8,576 nt of DNA from an uncultured Rhodospirillaceae bacterium (GCA_900313355.1 OMQZ01000170.1:1-8576); one strand, 5' to 3'. Positions 1 to 7,991 are shown, counted from the stretch's first letter. The notes: generated from the letters alone by a model not told the origin. Made by a program: numbers and translations.

Positions 1-2666
1 TAAAACCAGTTCACAGACGTATTTTGTACGGTATGTATGAAAACGGTTATGACAGCACAAAGCCTTATCGTAAATCTGCCCGTATCGTCGGTGATGTTAT
101 GGGTAAATATCACCCGCACGGTGACAGCTCTATTTATGAAGCCATGGTCAGAATGGCACAGCCTTTTTCTATGCGTTTGACGCTTATCGACGGACAAGGA
201 AACTTCGGTTCCATGGACGGTGATGGCGCCGCCGCCATGCGTTATACCGAAGCAAGGCTTGCAAAAGTTGCTCAAAAACTGATTGATGACATAGAGTTCG
301 ACACCGTCGATTTTATGCCGAACTATGATGAATCTTTGCAAGAGCCGACTGTTTTGCCTGCACGTTTTCCAAACTTGCTTGTCAATGGTGCAAACGGTAT
401 TGCTGTTGGTATGGCTACAAATATGCCGCCTCATAACTTGGGCGAAGTGATTGATGCATGCTGTGCTTATATCGACAATCCGGATATCACACCCGAAGAG
501 CTTATTCAAATCGTTCCGGGGCCTGATTTCCCGACGGGCGGTTTGATCTTAGGGCAAACAGGTGCCAAACAAGCTTATTTGACCGGTCGCGGTTCGATAA
601 TGATGCGTGCAAAATGCACCATTGAAGAAATCCGCAAAGATAAAGAAGCCATTATTGTTCATGAAATTCCTTATCAGGTTAACAAAGCTGCTTTGGTTCA
701 ACGCATTGCAGAACTTGTTAAAGAAAAGCGTTTAGAAGGTATTTCTGACATCAGAGATGAGTCAGACCGTCAGGGTGTTCGCGTTGTCATTGAAATCAAA
801 AAGGATTTTCAAGCCGACGTTGTCTTAAATCAACTTTATAAATACACGCCTTTACAAACAAGTTTCGGTATGAATATGCTTGCCATCAACCACGGCAAGC
901 CGATGATGTTAACATTAAAGGACATCATCAGTGCTTTTATCGAATTCAGAGAAGAAGTTATTCGTCGCCGCACAATCTATAAGCTCAATAAAGCTCGTGA
1001 CAGAGCTCATATCTTAGTCGGCTTGGGCATTGCCGTTGAAAATCTTGATCCCGTTATTGAGCTTATTCGTACGGCTCCCTCTCCTACTGAGGCTAAAGAA
1101 GCTCTCGTTTCAAGAAGCTGGCCCGCTCGTGATATTGAGCCCCTCGTCCAACTCATTGATGAACCTGACCATAAAGTCGAAAACGGTGAATATCGTTTAT
1201 CCGAAGATCAAGCCAAAGCTATCTTAGATTTGAAATTACAACGTTTGACAGGCTTAGAGCGTGATAAAATACATGACGAATTAAGGGGTTTAGGCGAAGA
1301 TATCAAAGAATTTCTTTCAATCTTAGCCAGCCGTGAAAAATTGTATGGTATCATGAGAGACGAGCTCATTGAAGTGAAAACTGAATATGCAAAGCCTCGT
1401 TTGACGACGATTGAAGATATTGAATATGATACGGATATCGAATCACTTATTCAAAGAGAAGAAATGGTCGTAACCGTTACCGAAGCCGGTTATATCAAGC
1501 GCGTGCCGCTTAATGCCTATAAAGCTCAAAAACGCGGCGGAAAAGGAAAATCCGGCATGACAACGAAGGAAGAAGACTTTGTTACCCGTTTGTTTGTCGC
1601 TTCAACACACACACCTGTCCTCTTCTTCTCTTCAAAAGGTCTTGTCTACAAGATGAAGGTTTATAAACTGCCTTTAGGTTCTCCGACCTCAAAAGGCAAG
1701 CCGTTTGTCAATCTTTTACCGCTTGATGAAGGCGAAAACATCACAACCATTATGAAATTGCCCGAAAACGAAGCTGATTGCAAAAATTTATCCATTATGT
1801 TCGCAACAGCCTTCGGTAATGTTCGTCGCAACAGTTTAATGGATTTTGTAAATGTTCAATCAAACGGCAAAATTGCCATGAAATTGGACGATGGCGATAA
1901 ACTTGTTAATGTGGCACTATGCAATGAAGACAATGACATTATGCTTGCTGCAAAATCAGGTAAATGTATCAGGTTCCCCGCAACTGATGTTCGTGTCTTT
2001 GTCGGACGTAATTCGACAGGTGTTCGCGGCATTAAACTTGGGGCAAATGATGAAGTCATTTCGATGTCGATCTTAAAGCACATTTCAGCAAATGCTGACG
2101 AACGTGATGAATATTTACGTATTTCGTCAGCCATGAAACGTATGGCTCAAGAAGAAGGCACCGATGTATATGTTTCACCTGAGCAAACAGGTCTGTTAAA
2201 TCTTTTAACTGCCGAAAAGTTCAAAGAAATGGAAGAAAAAGAAGAGTTCATCTTAACTGTTACCGTAACAGGTTACGGTAAACGTTCTTCTTCTTATGAA
2301 TACCGTGTGACGGGGCGCGGCGGTCAAGGTATTGCAAACATGGAAATGTCTGCACGAAACAAAGAAGTCATCAGTTCGTTCCCGATTGAAAACGACAACC
2401 AAATTATGATGGTTACGGATGGCGGAAAACTGATTCGTATGCCCGTTTCTGATATCCGTATTGCCGGACGTAAGACACAAGGCGTTATCTTGTTTAGAAC
2501 ATCTGATGATGAACGTGTTGTCTCTGTTACTTGGCTCAATGCTGATGAGGGTGATGAAGATGACATTCAGGAAACAGAAGGTTCTGAAGTCTTTGGTGAT
2601 ACAATAGCCGAGGCAGAGGATGAAACAACTTTTGTTTCAGAACCTGAGATAACATCTCAAGATTAA
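1..2666 (+). CDS. gyrA: DNA gyrase subunit A, 5'-truncated by the window edge
   Basis: GyrA is the breakage-reunion subunit of the cytoplasmic A2B2 gyrase, which introduces negative supercoils. The frame is open from base 1: bases 1-2 end a Leu codon and the next residues, KPVHRR, align with E. coli Lys42, so about 41 N-terminal residues are missing and 887 full codons are present. The winged-helix motif [10 protein letters not shown] is at bases 111-140. The catalytic tyrosine (E. coli Tyr122) is in AAMRYTE, codon 243-245. A GyrA box QKRGGKG at 1527-1547 separates this from ParC and marks the DNA-wrapping C-terminal propeller. Bases 2079-2240 encode a charged insert between propeller blades, which I recall from alphaproteobacterial GyrA. 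The C-terminus is very acidic (17 Asp/Glu in the last 41 residues), as in other GyrA tails. No frameshift is seen. An intrinsic terminator follows 17 bases after the stop. Identity is near certain; the true start lies outside the window. Confidence 0.98.
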   Translation, partial: KPVHRRILYGMYENGYDSTKPYRKSARIVGDVMGKYHPHGDSSIYEAMVRMAQPFSMRLTLIDGQGNFGSMDGDGAAAMRYTEARLAKVAQKLIDDIEFDTVDFMPNYDESLQEPTVLPARFPNLLVNGANGIAVGMATNMPPHNLGEVIDACCAYIDNPDITPEELIQIVPGPDFPTGGLILGQTGAKQAYLTGRGSIMMRAKCTIEEIRKDKEAIIVHEIPYQVNKAALVQRIAELVKEKRLEGISDIRDESDRQGVRVVIEIKKDFQADVVLNQLYKYTPLQTSFGMNMLAINHGKPMMLTLKDIISAFIEFREEVIRRRTIYKLNKARDRAHILVGLGIAVENLDPVIELIRTAPSPTEAKEALVSRSWPARDIEPLVQLIDEPDHKVENGEYRLSEDQAKAILDLKLQRLTGLERDKIHDELRGLGEDIKEFLSILASREKLYGIMRDELIEVKTEYAKPRLTTIEDIEYDTDIESLIQREEMVVTVTEAGYIKRVPLNAYKAQKRGGKGKSGMTTKEEDFVTRLFVASTHTPVLFFSSKGLVYKMKVYKLPLGSPTSKGKPFVNLLPLDEGENITTIMKLPENEADCKNLSIMFATAFGNVRRNSLMDFVNVQSNGKIAMKLDDGDKLVNVALCNEDNDIMLAAKSGKCIRFPATDVRVFVGRNSTGVRGIKLGANDEVISMSILKHISANADERDEYLRISSAMKRMAQEEGTDVYVSPEQTGLLNLLTAEKFKEMEEKEEFILTVTVTGYGKRSSSYEYRVTGRGGQGIANMEMSARNKEVISSFPIENDNQIMMVTDGGKLIRMPVSDIRIAGRKTQGVILFRTSDDERVVSVTWLNADEGDEDDIQETEGSEVFGDTIAEAEDETTFVSEPEITSQD

Positions 2667-2683
2667 TCTCTTTTAAACAAAGA

Positions 2684-2718
2684 AAAAGCGCCTTCAGTTT
2701 AGGGGCGCTTTTCTTTTT
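2684..2718. terminator. Rho-independent terminator between convergent genes, likely bidirectional
   Basis: A perfect 9-bp stem, AAAAGCGCC (2684-2692) with GGCGCTTTT (2704-2712), encloses an 11-base loop. On the plus strand it runs into CTTTTT (2713-2718), which suits gyrA. Read on the minus strand the same stem is followed by TTTTTCTTTGTTT, so it can also end the 207-aa gene whose stop is at 2728. It lies exactly in the 61-base gap between the two convergent stop codons. Confidence 0.9.
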
Positions 2719-2727
2719 AGTACACGT

Positions 2728-3351
2728 TTAACAAATCTCCTGACGAATCCTTTCGAGGATATCTTTTTCCTCGTCTGTCCACTGACCATACTGGCACGTG
2801 TCGTAGTCCAGTGGTCCGGATTGATTGAGGTTTCGCAGGATAACCATTTTAATCAGTCCGCCGAAAGACTTTTCTTGAAAGAATTTATCTTTATGGCGAG
2901 ACAAGATTTTTAAGAGATTTTCCTTCGGTCTGTAGCCCAATATCCGCACAATAGAATTGCCGGAAAAGGGAGCATCTGAAGGAACCAGCACTTCGTTCCA
3001 AAACGCATAAGCTTCTTCATGAAGCTCCGGAATTCCCCACGCATAGAAAATCAGATTTTCGTATTCGTGGAAACATCTCCGATACGCCTTATAACGAACT
3101 TCCCGCGTCTGTGAGGGCATAAAGAGTTCTTTAGCTTGCTCGATTCTTTCTTTGGAGGGTGTCTGTTTGTTATAATACAGCCTCTCAAAATACTCGCTCG
3201 CTTCCTGAACCTTGCTTTTCCAGCCTTCGGGAATAGGGTCAGGCGGGACAACTGCAGGCAACTGCGCCAATTTTTTTGCACGACGCGCTGCTCTTTTTTG
3301 AGCGCCTTGTGCTTTCAGGTGCTCAATTTGCTCGGGGGTTAACCGTGCCAT
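2728..3351 (-). CDS. Unrecognised 207-aa protein, second gene of an overlapping pair
   Basis: I do not recognise this family. The protein starts MARLTPEQIEHLKAQG, continues into a strongly basic segment (about residues 19-27, KRAARRAKK), then a proline-rich linker (residues 32-41), then a hydrophilic, aromatic-rich, probably helical body with many Tyr, Phe and Trp (for example FHEYENLIFYAWG around 94-106). It ends in a charged helix and a terminal Cys. There is no signal peptide or membrane segment, so it is probably cytoplasmic; the basic N-terminus might bind nucleic acid, which is a guess. Its ATG lies inside the end of the upstream 89-aa gene (13 bases shared, different frame), which implies translational coupling; I see no strong ribosome binding site of its own. 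It shares the terminator with convergent gyrA. Sampled 60-base blocks have 42-53% G+C, higher than the 422-aa gene in this window. Real gene: likely. Function: unknown. Confidence 0.75.
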   Translation of the reverse strand: MARLTPEQIEHLKAQGAQKRAARRAKKLAQLPAVVPPDPIPEGWKSKVQEASEYFERLYYNKQTPSKERIEQAKELFMPSQTREVRYKAYRRCFHEYENLIFYAWGIPELHEEAYAFWNEVLVPSDAPFSGNSIVRILGYRPKENLLKILSRHKDKFFQEKSFGGLIKMVILRNLNQSGPLDYDTCQYGQWTDEEKDILERIRQEIC

Positions 3352-3608
3352 TTGCGGTAAAATGCTAAGGCCTTATCTTTGAGCTTTCCTTTGTCCCCGG
3401 CGATAAGCTTACTCACAAGGGCAGTGTAATCCTTTTCACATCCCTGCACGTAATCGGTTTTCTGCAAAAGGATGGTGAGTCGAAGTTCATCGCTTTCATC
3501 GTAATCTGACTTCGCGGTCAGTTCTCTGATTGCCGCGGCCCTCTGGTTGGGCAATGCAATCACTGAGCGGAATTCTTCCGCCTTTTTGTGTCTTTTCTCT
3601 TTCGTCAT
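3339..3608 (-). CDS. Unrecognised 89-aa protein, first gene of an overlapping pair
   Basis: This is a small, charged, probably cytoplasmic protein that I do not recognise. It begins MTKEKRHKKAEEFRSV, with a Lys/Arg-rich first 14 residues, followed by what looks like two or three amphipathic helices (about 22-34, 40-50, 59-70) and a basic C-terminus ending FYRKWHG. There is one Cys (57) and no signal or membrane segment. The stop at 3339-3341 lies 13 bases inside the 207-aa gene, so the two are almost certainly one transcript. The ATG at 3606-3608 has no good Shine-Dalgarno: the leader just upstream is AATTTTATATTT. A candidate promoter with an embedded palindrome is at 3644-3672. The overlap and shared base composition support it as a real gene; the small size and lack of a known family keep confidence moderate. 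Confidence 0.65.
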   Translation of the reverse strand: MTKEKRHKKAEEFRSVIALPNQRAAAIRELTAKSDYDESDELRLTILLQKTDYVQGCEKDYTALVSKLIAGDKGKLKDKALAFYRKWHG

Positions 3609-3643
3609 AAATATAAAATTAAGAGTTAATAATTGTCATACAT

Positions 3644-3672
3644 ATAATCAAACTTTTAAAAGTTTAACTCAA
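3644..3672 (-). promoter_or_regulatory. Candidate promoter of the 89-aa/207-aa gene pair
   Basis: On the minus strand, TTGAGT (3667-3672) is followed after exactly 17 bases by GATTAT (3644-3649). Each hexamer matches the sigma70 consensus at four of six positions. The predicted transcript would start near 3637 and give a leader of about 29 bases before the ATG at 3608. The region is so AT-rich that chance matches are easy, so this is a candidate only. Confidence 0.4.
3650..3665. promoter_or_regulatory. Perfect 16-nt palindrome, possible operator
   Basis: AAACTTTTAAAAGTTT is identical to its own reverse complement. It fills 16 of the 17 spacer bases between the -35 and -10 hexamers of the candidate minus-strand promoter, a classic place for a dimeric repressor. 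The flanking bases (C at 3649, A at 3666) do not extend the symmetry. No regulator is identified; an AT-only core can arise by chance in such sequence. Confidence 0.35.
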
Positions 3673-3721
3673 AAAAATCTTTCTTTCAAGACAAAAAATC
3701 ATTTTTTTGTAAAAAAAATTC

Positions 3722-3750
3722 TTGTTGTATTTTATTTTACTTTTGATTAT
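3722..3750 (+). promoter_or_regulatory. Candidate uvrA promoter
   Basis: TTGTTG (3722-3727) and GATTAT (3745-3750) are separated by 17 bases, placing transcription start near 3757 and a leader of about 23 bases. The -35 matches consensus at only three positions and the -10 at four. The stretch TTTGATTATAT (3742-3752) also occurs in inverted orientation at the divergent promoter (3642-3652), which supports it modestly. Confidence 0.35.
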
Positions 3751-3769
3751 ATTGCCTTTAACTTCAAAC

Positions 3770-3773
3770 GGAG
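3770..3773 (+). promoter_or_regulatory. Ribosome binding site of uvrA
   Basis: GGAG sits six bases before the ATG at 3780, a normal Shine-Dalgarno distance. It fixes the uvrA start, which also agrees with the usual UvrA N-terminus (a short lead into [14 protein letters not shown]). Confidence 0.8.
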
Positions 3774-3779
3774 ACGAAA

Positions 3780-6596
3780 ATGGCAGACACTAAATTCATT
3801 GAAATCAAAGGCGCTCGCGAACATAATTTGAAAAATATTGATATCAATATTCCCAAAGACAAACTCACGGTTATTACCGGTCTTTCGGGTAGCGGTAAAT
3901 CATCACTTGCCTTTGACACAATATATGCTGAAGGTCAACGTCGATATGTTGAGAGTTTATCGGCCTATGCACGCCAATTTCTTGATTTAATGAAAAAACC
4001 TGATGTTGATTCGATTGAAGGCTTATCGCCTGCCATTTCCATTGAACAAAAAACAACCTCTCATAACCCGCGTTCAACCGTCGGAACCGTTACTGAAATA
4101 TATGATTATATGCGTCTTTTATGGGCTCGCGCCGGAACACCTTATTCTCCCGTTACAGGTAAACCTATTGAATCTCAAACCGTTTCTCAAATGGTTGACA
4201 AGATTTTACAATTAGATACCGGTACAAAAATCATTCTTCTTGCTCCGATCGCCAGAGGTAAAAAAGGCGAATTCAAAAAAGAGTTTGAATCTCTTCAAAA
4301 GCAGGGCTATCAACGTGTTCATATCGACGGCCAAACATATGGTATAGATGAAGTTCCTGATTTAAATAAGAACCAAAAACATGATATTGAGGTTGTCGTT
4401 GATCGTTTGGTTGTCAAAGAAGGGATTAACGAGCGCCTTACGCAATCTGTTGAAACTTCGCTTAAAATTTCTGACGGATTGCTGTTTGTCGAATTGATGG
4501 ATACCGGAGAACGAAAAATCTTTTCATCAAAATTTGCCTGTCCTGTTTCCGGCTTTACGATTGAAGAAATTGAGCCTCGATTGTTTTCTTTCAACAATCC
4601 TTATGGCGCATGCCCTCATTGTGACGGCTTGGGTGCAAGTTTATACATGGATCCGAACCTTGTCGTTCCGAACGAAAATTTAAGTATTGACAAAGGAGCT
4701 ATTGAGCCTTGGTATGGTTTTCACTCATCTTTTTATACCCAAACAATTGAAGCAATTGCCGATTATCTCAAGATTTCGACCAAAACGCCATGGAAAGATT
4801 TGCCTACAAAAGCTAAAGACTTTATTTTATATGGCTCAAACGGAAAAAATATTCCGATTTATTATTCAAAATTTGCAACAAACAGACCTTTTGAGGGCGT
4901 TATTCCGAATATGGAACGTCGCTTTTTGGAAACGGATTCTGCCGCAACGCGTGAAGAACTCTCAAGATACCAATCTGCGAGCGAATGCCCCTACTGTTTC
5001 GGCAAACGCTTAAAACCTGAAGCTTTAGCGGTTAAAGTAGCGGGCAAAGATATTATTGAAGCATCACAATTGTCTGTTAAAGAGGCGCTTAAATGGTTTT
5101 CTTCAGTCGAGTCAAAATTAACGAAACAAAAACAAGAAATCGCACATAAAATCTTAAAAGAAATTATTGAACGCCTACAATTCTTAAACAATGTCGGGTT
5201 GGAATATTTGACCTTATCTCGTGAATCCGGCGGGTTATCCGGCGGCGAATCTCAACGTATTCGACTTGCTTCTCAAATCGGCTCCGGATTGACAGGGGTG
5301 ATGTATGTTTTGGACGAACCCTCTATCGGTTTGCACCAACGCGACAATGACAAACTTCTTGATACCCTCACCCACTTGCGCGATATCGGCAATACAGTCA
5401 TTGTTGTCGAACATGATGAAGATGCAATCAGAGCCGCTGATTTTGTGGTCGATATGGGGCCTATTGCCGGTCTTAAAGGCGGATATGTTACTGCCTCAGG
5501 CACGCTAGATGAAATTTTAAAAAGCAAACGCAGTTTAACTGCTGCTTATTTAACAGGACAAAAGCACATTCCCGTTCCAAAAATCAGGCGAAAGGGTAAC
5601 GGGCAGTTTTTAGAGCTGAAAGGCGTTAAAACAAACAACTTAAAAAATGTTAATCTCAAGTTGCCTCTTGGCACGATGACCTGTGTGACCGGTGTTTCCG
5701 GAAGTGGCAAATCTTCTCTTATTTTAGAAACTTTATTTAAGGCATTAGATAAAGAAATCAACGGATCACGCAAGCCCGGCGGAAAATATGCGTCTATAAA
5801 GGGGGTTGAAAATATCGATAAAATTATTGATATTGATCAATCACCAATCGGACGCACCCCTCGCTCAAATCCGGCAACATATACAGGCCTTTTCACTTAT
5901 ATCAGAGATTGGTTTGCAAATTTGCCTCAATCAAAAGCCAGAGGCTACACCGCAGGTCGTTTCTCATTTAATGTTAAAGGCGGAAGATGCGAGGCTTGTG
6001 AAGGTGATGGCGTTAAAAAAATTGAGATGCACTTTTTGCCCGATGTTTATGTTGAGTGTGATGTTTGTAAGGGCAAGCGCTTCAATCGTGAAACATTGGA
6101 AGTTAAATTTAAGGGAAAATCCATTGCTGACGTTTTAGATATGACCGTTGATGAGGCGTATGTTTTCTTTGAAAATATCCCCTCAATCAAAAATCGCTTA
6201 AAACTCTTGCAAGAGGTCGGCTTGGGATATATTAAACTCGGGCAACCTGCAACAACCTTATCAGGCGGCGAAGCTCAACGTATTAAACTTTCAAAAGAGC
6301 TCACAAAAAAAGCAACCGGTAAAACGCTTTATATCTTAGATGAACCGACGACCGGACTTCATTTTGAAGACATTAATAAACTCTTAGATGTCTTGCAGGC
6401 ATTTGTTAAACAGGGCAATACCGTCCTTGTTATCGAACATAACTTAGATGTGATTAAAACGGCTGATTATATTGTCGATTTAGGGCCCGAAGGCGGTGAC
6501 GGGGGTGGCAAGATTATTGCCAAAGGCACCCCTGAACAAATTGTTAAAGTTCCTGAAAGCTATACCGGAAAATATTTAAAGAGCAAATTAAAATAA
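3780..6596 (+). CDS. uvrA: UvrABC excision nuclease subunit A, complete
   Basis: UvrA is the dimeric ABC-type ATPase that finds bulky DNA lesions and loads UvrB in nucleotide excision repair. The 938-aa length is normal for the family. Both ATPase modules are intact: Walker [10 protein letters not shown] (34-42) and GVSGSGKSS (638-646); signatures LSGGE at 486-490 and 827-831; Walker B LDEPS (Asp512-Glu513) and LDEPT (Asp854-Glu855), each followed by a conserved His switch (VVEHDED, VIEHNLD). The C-terminal zinc site is complete: Cys737-x2-Cys740 and Cys760-x2-Cys763. A CPYC pair is at 403-406. The first zinc site reads Cys254-x2-Ser257 and Cys278-x2-Cys281, so one of the four expected cysteines is Ser; I recall this variant in alphaproteobacterial UvrA, so it is probably lineage-typical and not damage. 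It appears monocistronic, divergent from the 89-aa gene, with its stop one base from the convergent 422-aa gene. No GTTC-N7-GTTC type LexA site is visible upstream. Confidence 0.98.
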   Translation: MADTKFIEIKGAREHNLKNIDINIPKDKLTVITGLSGSGKSSLAFDTIYAEGQRRYVESLSAYARQFLDLMKKPDVDSIEGLSPAISIEQKTTSHNPRSTVGTVTEIYDYMRLLWARAGTPYSPVTGKPIESQTVSQMVDKILQLDTGTKIILLAPIARGKKGEFKKEFESLQKQGYQRVHIDGQTYGIDEVPDLNKNQKHDIEVVVDRLVVKEGINERLTQSVETSLKISDGLLFVELMDTGERKIFSSKFACPVSGFTIEEIEPRLFSFNNPYGACPHCDGLGASLYMDPNLVVPNENLSIDKGAIEPWYGFHSSFYTQTIEAIADYLKISTKTPWKDLPTKAKDFILYGSNGKNIPIYYSKFATNRPFEGVIPNMERRFLETDSAATREELSRYQSASECPYCFGKRLKPEALAVKVAGKDIIEASQLSVKEALKWFSSVESKLTKQKQEIAHKILKEIIERLQFLNNVGLEYLTLSRESGGLSGGESQRIRLASQIGSGLTGVMYVLDEPSIGLHQRDNDKLLDTLTHLRDIGNTVIVVEHDEDAIRAADFVVDMGPIAGLKGGYVTASGTLDEILKSKRSLTAAYLTGQKHIPVPKIRRKGNGQFLELKGVKTNNLKNVNLKLPLGTMTCVTGVSGSGKSSLILETLFKALDKEINGSRKPGGKYASIKGVENIDKIIDIDQSPIGRTPRSNPATYTGLFTYIRDWFANLPQSKARGYTAGRFSFNVKGGRCEACEGDGVKKIEMHFLPDVYVECDVCKGKRFNRETLEVKFKGKSIADVLDMTVDEAYVFFENIPSIKNRLKLLQEVGLGYIKLGQPATTLSGGEAQRIKLSKELTKKATGKTLYILDEPTTGLHFEDINKLLDVLQAFVKQGNTVLVIEHNLDVIKTADYIVDLGPEGGDGGGKIIAKGTPEQIVKVPESYTGKYLKSKLK

Positions 6597-6615
6597 TTTA
6601 TGTTCTTGAATTTTT
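6581..6615. terminator. Weak hairpin spanning both convergent stop codons, possible terminator
   Basis: AAATTA (6585-6590) and TAATTT (6594-6599) pair around a 3-base loop. GAGC (6581-6584) can pair with GTTC (6602-6605), including one G-U pair, after a 2-base bulge. The plus strand then runs TTGAATTTTT and the minus strand TTTAAATATTTT. The right arm contains the stop codons of both uvrA (6594-6596) and the 422-aa gene (6598-6600). It is nearly all A-T, so terminator strength is doubtful. Confidence 0.3.
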
Positions 6616-7866
6616 GTCATTAATATTCATTTGGTTTTCTTTATATTGCTGATTTCTTAAAAGTCTGCTCACACGTTGCTGTATTTCATTTTGAGCATGC
6701 GTCGCGTCTAATTTCGTTTTTTGATACGCGGCATCTAACATCTGATGGTGTTTTTGGAGCATTTTTGCGTAAACATCGCCTAAAGAATTTTGTGCAACAG
6801 CCGATTGCTCATCATCCCTTGGGTATGAATAATAATCTACAACAAGCACCTCATCTCCTTTTTGTTGATACAATGCTGATTTTTTAATTTCTTCATTTAA
6901 TCCTTTTTCTATCAAAACCGACAAATCTATCATATCTTCTGTTTGAAGTCGGTTTATATAATCAATCATTTCTTTTGTTTGTTTTGGGTTGTTTCTTGTT
7001 TTCCTAAAATCTTCTTTTATTCTTTCGCATAGTTCGCCTTCACTCTTTTTGCTCAATTGATACCAACGCGTCGGACCTATATTTTTCCCTTTTATCCCCT
7101 CTATTGCGTATTTTAACCTATCTTGTTTATATGCCTTGCTGATGTGTTCATACAATTTGGGATCTTTTTTAAGTTGTAAAGCCTTAATATTATTCACAAA
7201 CTCCTGATGCATTTGAACCGAATTGTCAACAACTTGATTTTGAGATATTTCATGTCCGTATTTTTTTGCCCATATTTCCAAAACCTGCGGAATAGCTATT
7301 CCTGCCGGCTGAACAATTCCCTTTGCACCGGCTCCCTCCAAAACTTTAATACATTGATCCGCACAATTGTCTCTCAAAAATTTATAATCATCACCTGATT
7401 TTTTTTGTCTTTCTTTAATTAGTTCTTCCAGTTTTTCCGTATCAATTTCAAAATCTTTAATCATGCTTGGATATATTTCATATACCCTGCAAGTTTCACT
7501 GCTCCAAGTAAAATCGACATTATCATCATTGCCAGCTGAGCCGTAGCTGATTGCCTTATTTTTATACTCTAATGCCGCGTGACTTGTTAATCCCATGTTA
7601 TCTCCACCGAAAGGATAAATAAAAATACGTATCGGATCCTCACCTCGCGGTATTTTTTCGCCTGCCGTTTCGCGTGCATTTGAAATGCCGTATAAAGAGC
7701 GTTCTTCCTCGCTGCTGCCGTCATATTTCGTGTTATAGTGCTTGCCGTTCCATAAAAAATCTTTCAAGCCCTCGATCTTTGCCTTATTATAAGCCTCATC
7801 AAAATTTTTGGCCTCAATTTCTTTGACTTTTTTAATATGCTTTAAATATAATTCTTTGAGCTTCAT
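6598..7866 (-). CDS. Unrecognised 422-aa protein, possible papain-like cysteine hydrolase domain
   Basis: I cannot name this gene. The N-terminal half has the layout of permuted papain-like (NlpC/P60- or DUF4105-like) enzymes: a strand IRIFIYPFG (79-87), then LTSHAALEYKNKAISYG (93-109) with candidate catalytic His96, then YKFLRDNCADQCIKVLEGAG (161-180) with an Asn-Cys pair (Asn167, Cys168) heading a helix. Cys172 is a second possibility. Such enzymes hydrolyse or transfer amide or thioester bonds; the substrate here is unknown. Residues from about 215 on are hydrophilic, Lys/Glu/Gln-rich and probably helical, with a short hydrophobic strand EVLVVDYYSYP near 339-349. No signal peptide or membrane segment is seen. 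The start is well supported: AAAGGG six bases upstream and a good promoter at 7900-7928. Two of three sampled 60-base blocks have only about 25% G+C, lower than neighbours. It could be a secreted effector or an accessory enzyme; neither is shown. Gene: confident. Domain call: tentative. Confidence 0.85.
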   Translation of the reverse strand: MKLKELYLKHIKKVKEIEAKNFDEAYNKAKIEGLKDFLWNGKHYNTKYDGSSEEERSLYGISNARETAGEKIPRGEDPIRIFIYPFGGDNMGLTSHAALEYKNKAISYGSAGNDDNVDFTWSSETCRVYEIYPSMIKDFEIDTEKLEELIKERQKKSGDDYKFLRDNCADQCIKVLEGAGAKGIVQPAGIAIPQVLEIWAKKYGHEISQNQVVDNSVQMHQEFVNNIKALQLKKDPKLYEHISKAYKQDRLKYAIEGIKGKNIGPTRWYQLSKKSEGELCERIKEDFRKTRNNPKQTKEMIDYINRLQTEDMIDLSVLIEKGLNEEIKKSALYQQKGDEVLVVDYYSYPRDDEQSAVAQNSLGDVYAKMLQKHHQMLDAAYQKTKLDATHAQNEIQQRVSRLLRNQQYKENQMNINDKNSRT

Positions 7867-7872
7867 GGCTTT

Positions 7873-7878
7873 CCCTTT
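7873..7878 (-). promoter_or_regulatory. Ribosome binding site of the 422-aa gene
   Basis: On the minus strand AAAGGG lies six bases before the ATG at 7864-7866. It supports that start and falls within the predicted leader of about 27 bases. Confidence 0.65.
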
Positions 7879-7899
7879 CTATCAGGCAAGATATACTTT

Positions 7900-7928
7900 A
7901 TTTTACCTTTTTTTGAGCTTGAAGTCAA
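7900..7928 (-). promoter_or_regulatory. Sigma70-type promoter of the 422-aa gene
   Basis: On the minus strand TTGACT (7923-7928) and TAAAAT (7900-7905) are separated by exactly 17 bases; each matches the consensus at five of six positions. Transcription would begin near 7893, giving a leader of about 27 bases that contains the ribosome binding site. This is the best promoter in the window. Confidence 0.75.
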
Positions 7929-7951
7929 TAAAATCTCACCGTTTCGATTTT

Positions 7952-7980
7952 TTCACTTGCTTTTTGACAATTGATTTTAT
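7952..7980 (+). promoter_or_regulatory. Weak candidate promoter of queH
   Basis: TTCACT (7952-7957) and TTTTAT (7975-7980) lie 17 bases apart, each matching consensus at four positions. Transcription would start near 7987, only about five bases before the queH ATG. No Shine-Dalgarno precedes that ATG, so a nearly leaderless transcript would be consistent. A perfect TTGACA at 7964-7969 has no -10 hexamer at a usable distance before the ATG. Confidence 0.25.
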
Positions 7981-7991
7981 ATCTTCGCCTT

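Noticed and set aside
1..2666. ParC (topoisomerase IV subunit A) as the identity of the first gene
   Set aside because: The QKRGGKG GyrA box at 1527-1547, full propeller and acidic tail are GyrA features.
3136..3342. 68-codon plus-strand reading frame opposite the 207-aa gene
   Set aside because: It lies fully antisense to a better-supported gene, has no ribosome binding site, and its product is an unremarkable mix with no family features.
3691..3710. Hairpin ACAAAAAA / TTTTTTGT with a TCAT loop
   Set aside because: Only A-T pairs apart from one C-G, no following gene end on either strand, and such pairings are expected in homopolymer-rich sequence.
7964..7969. Perfect TTGACA as the queH -35 element
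   Set aside because: At 16-18 bases downstream there is only CGCCTT/GCCTTA-like sequence, not a -10 hexamer, and transcription would start inside queH.
7971..7991. TTG at 7971 as an earlier start of queH
   Set aside because: It adds ILYLRL, not part of the QueH domain, has no ribosome binding site, and would overlap the candidate -10 region. ATG 7992 is preferred.
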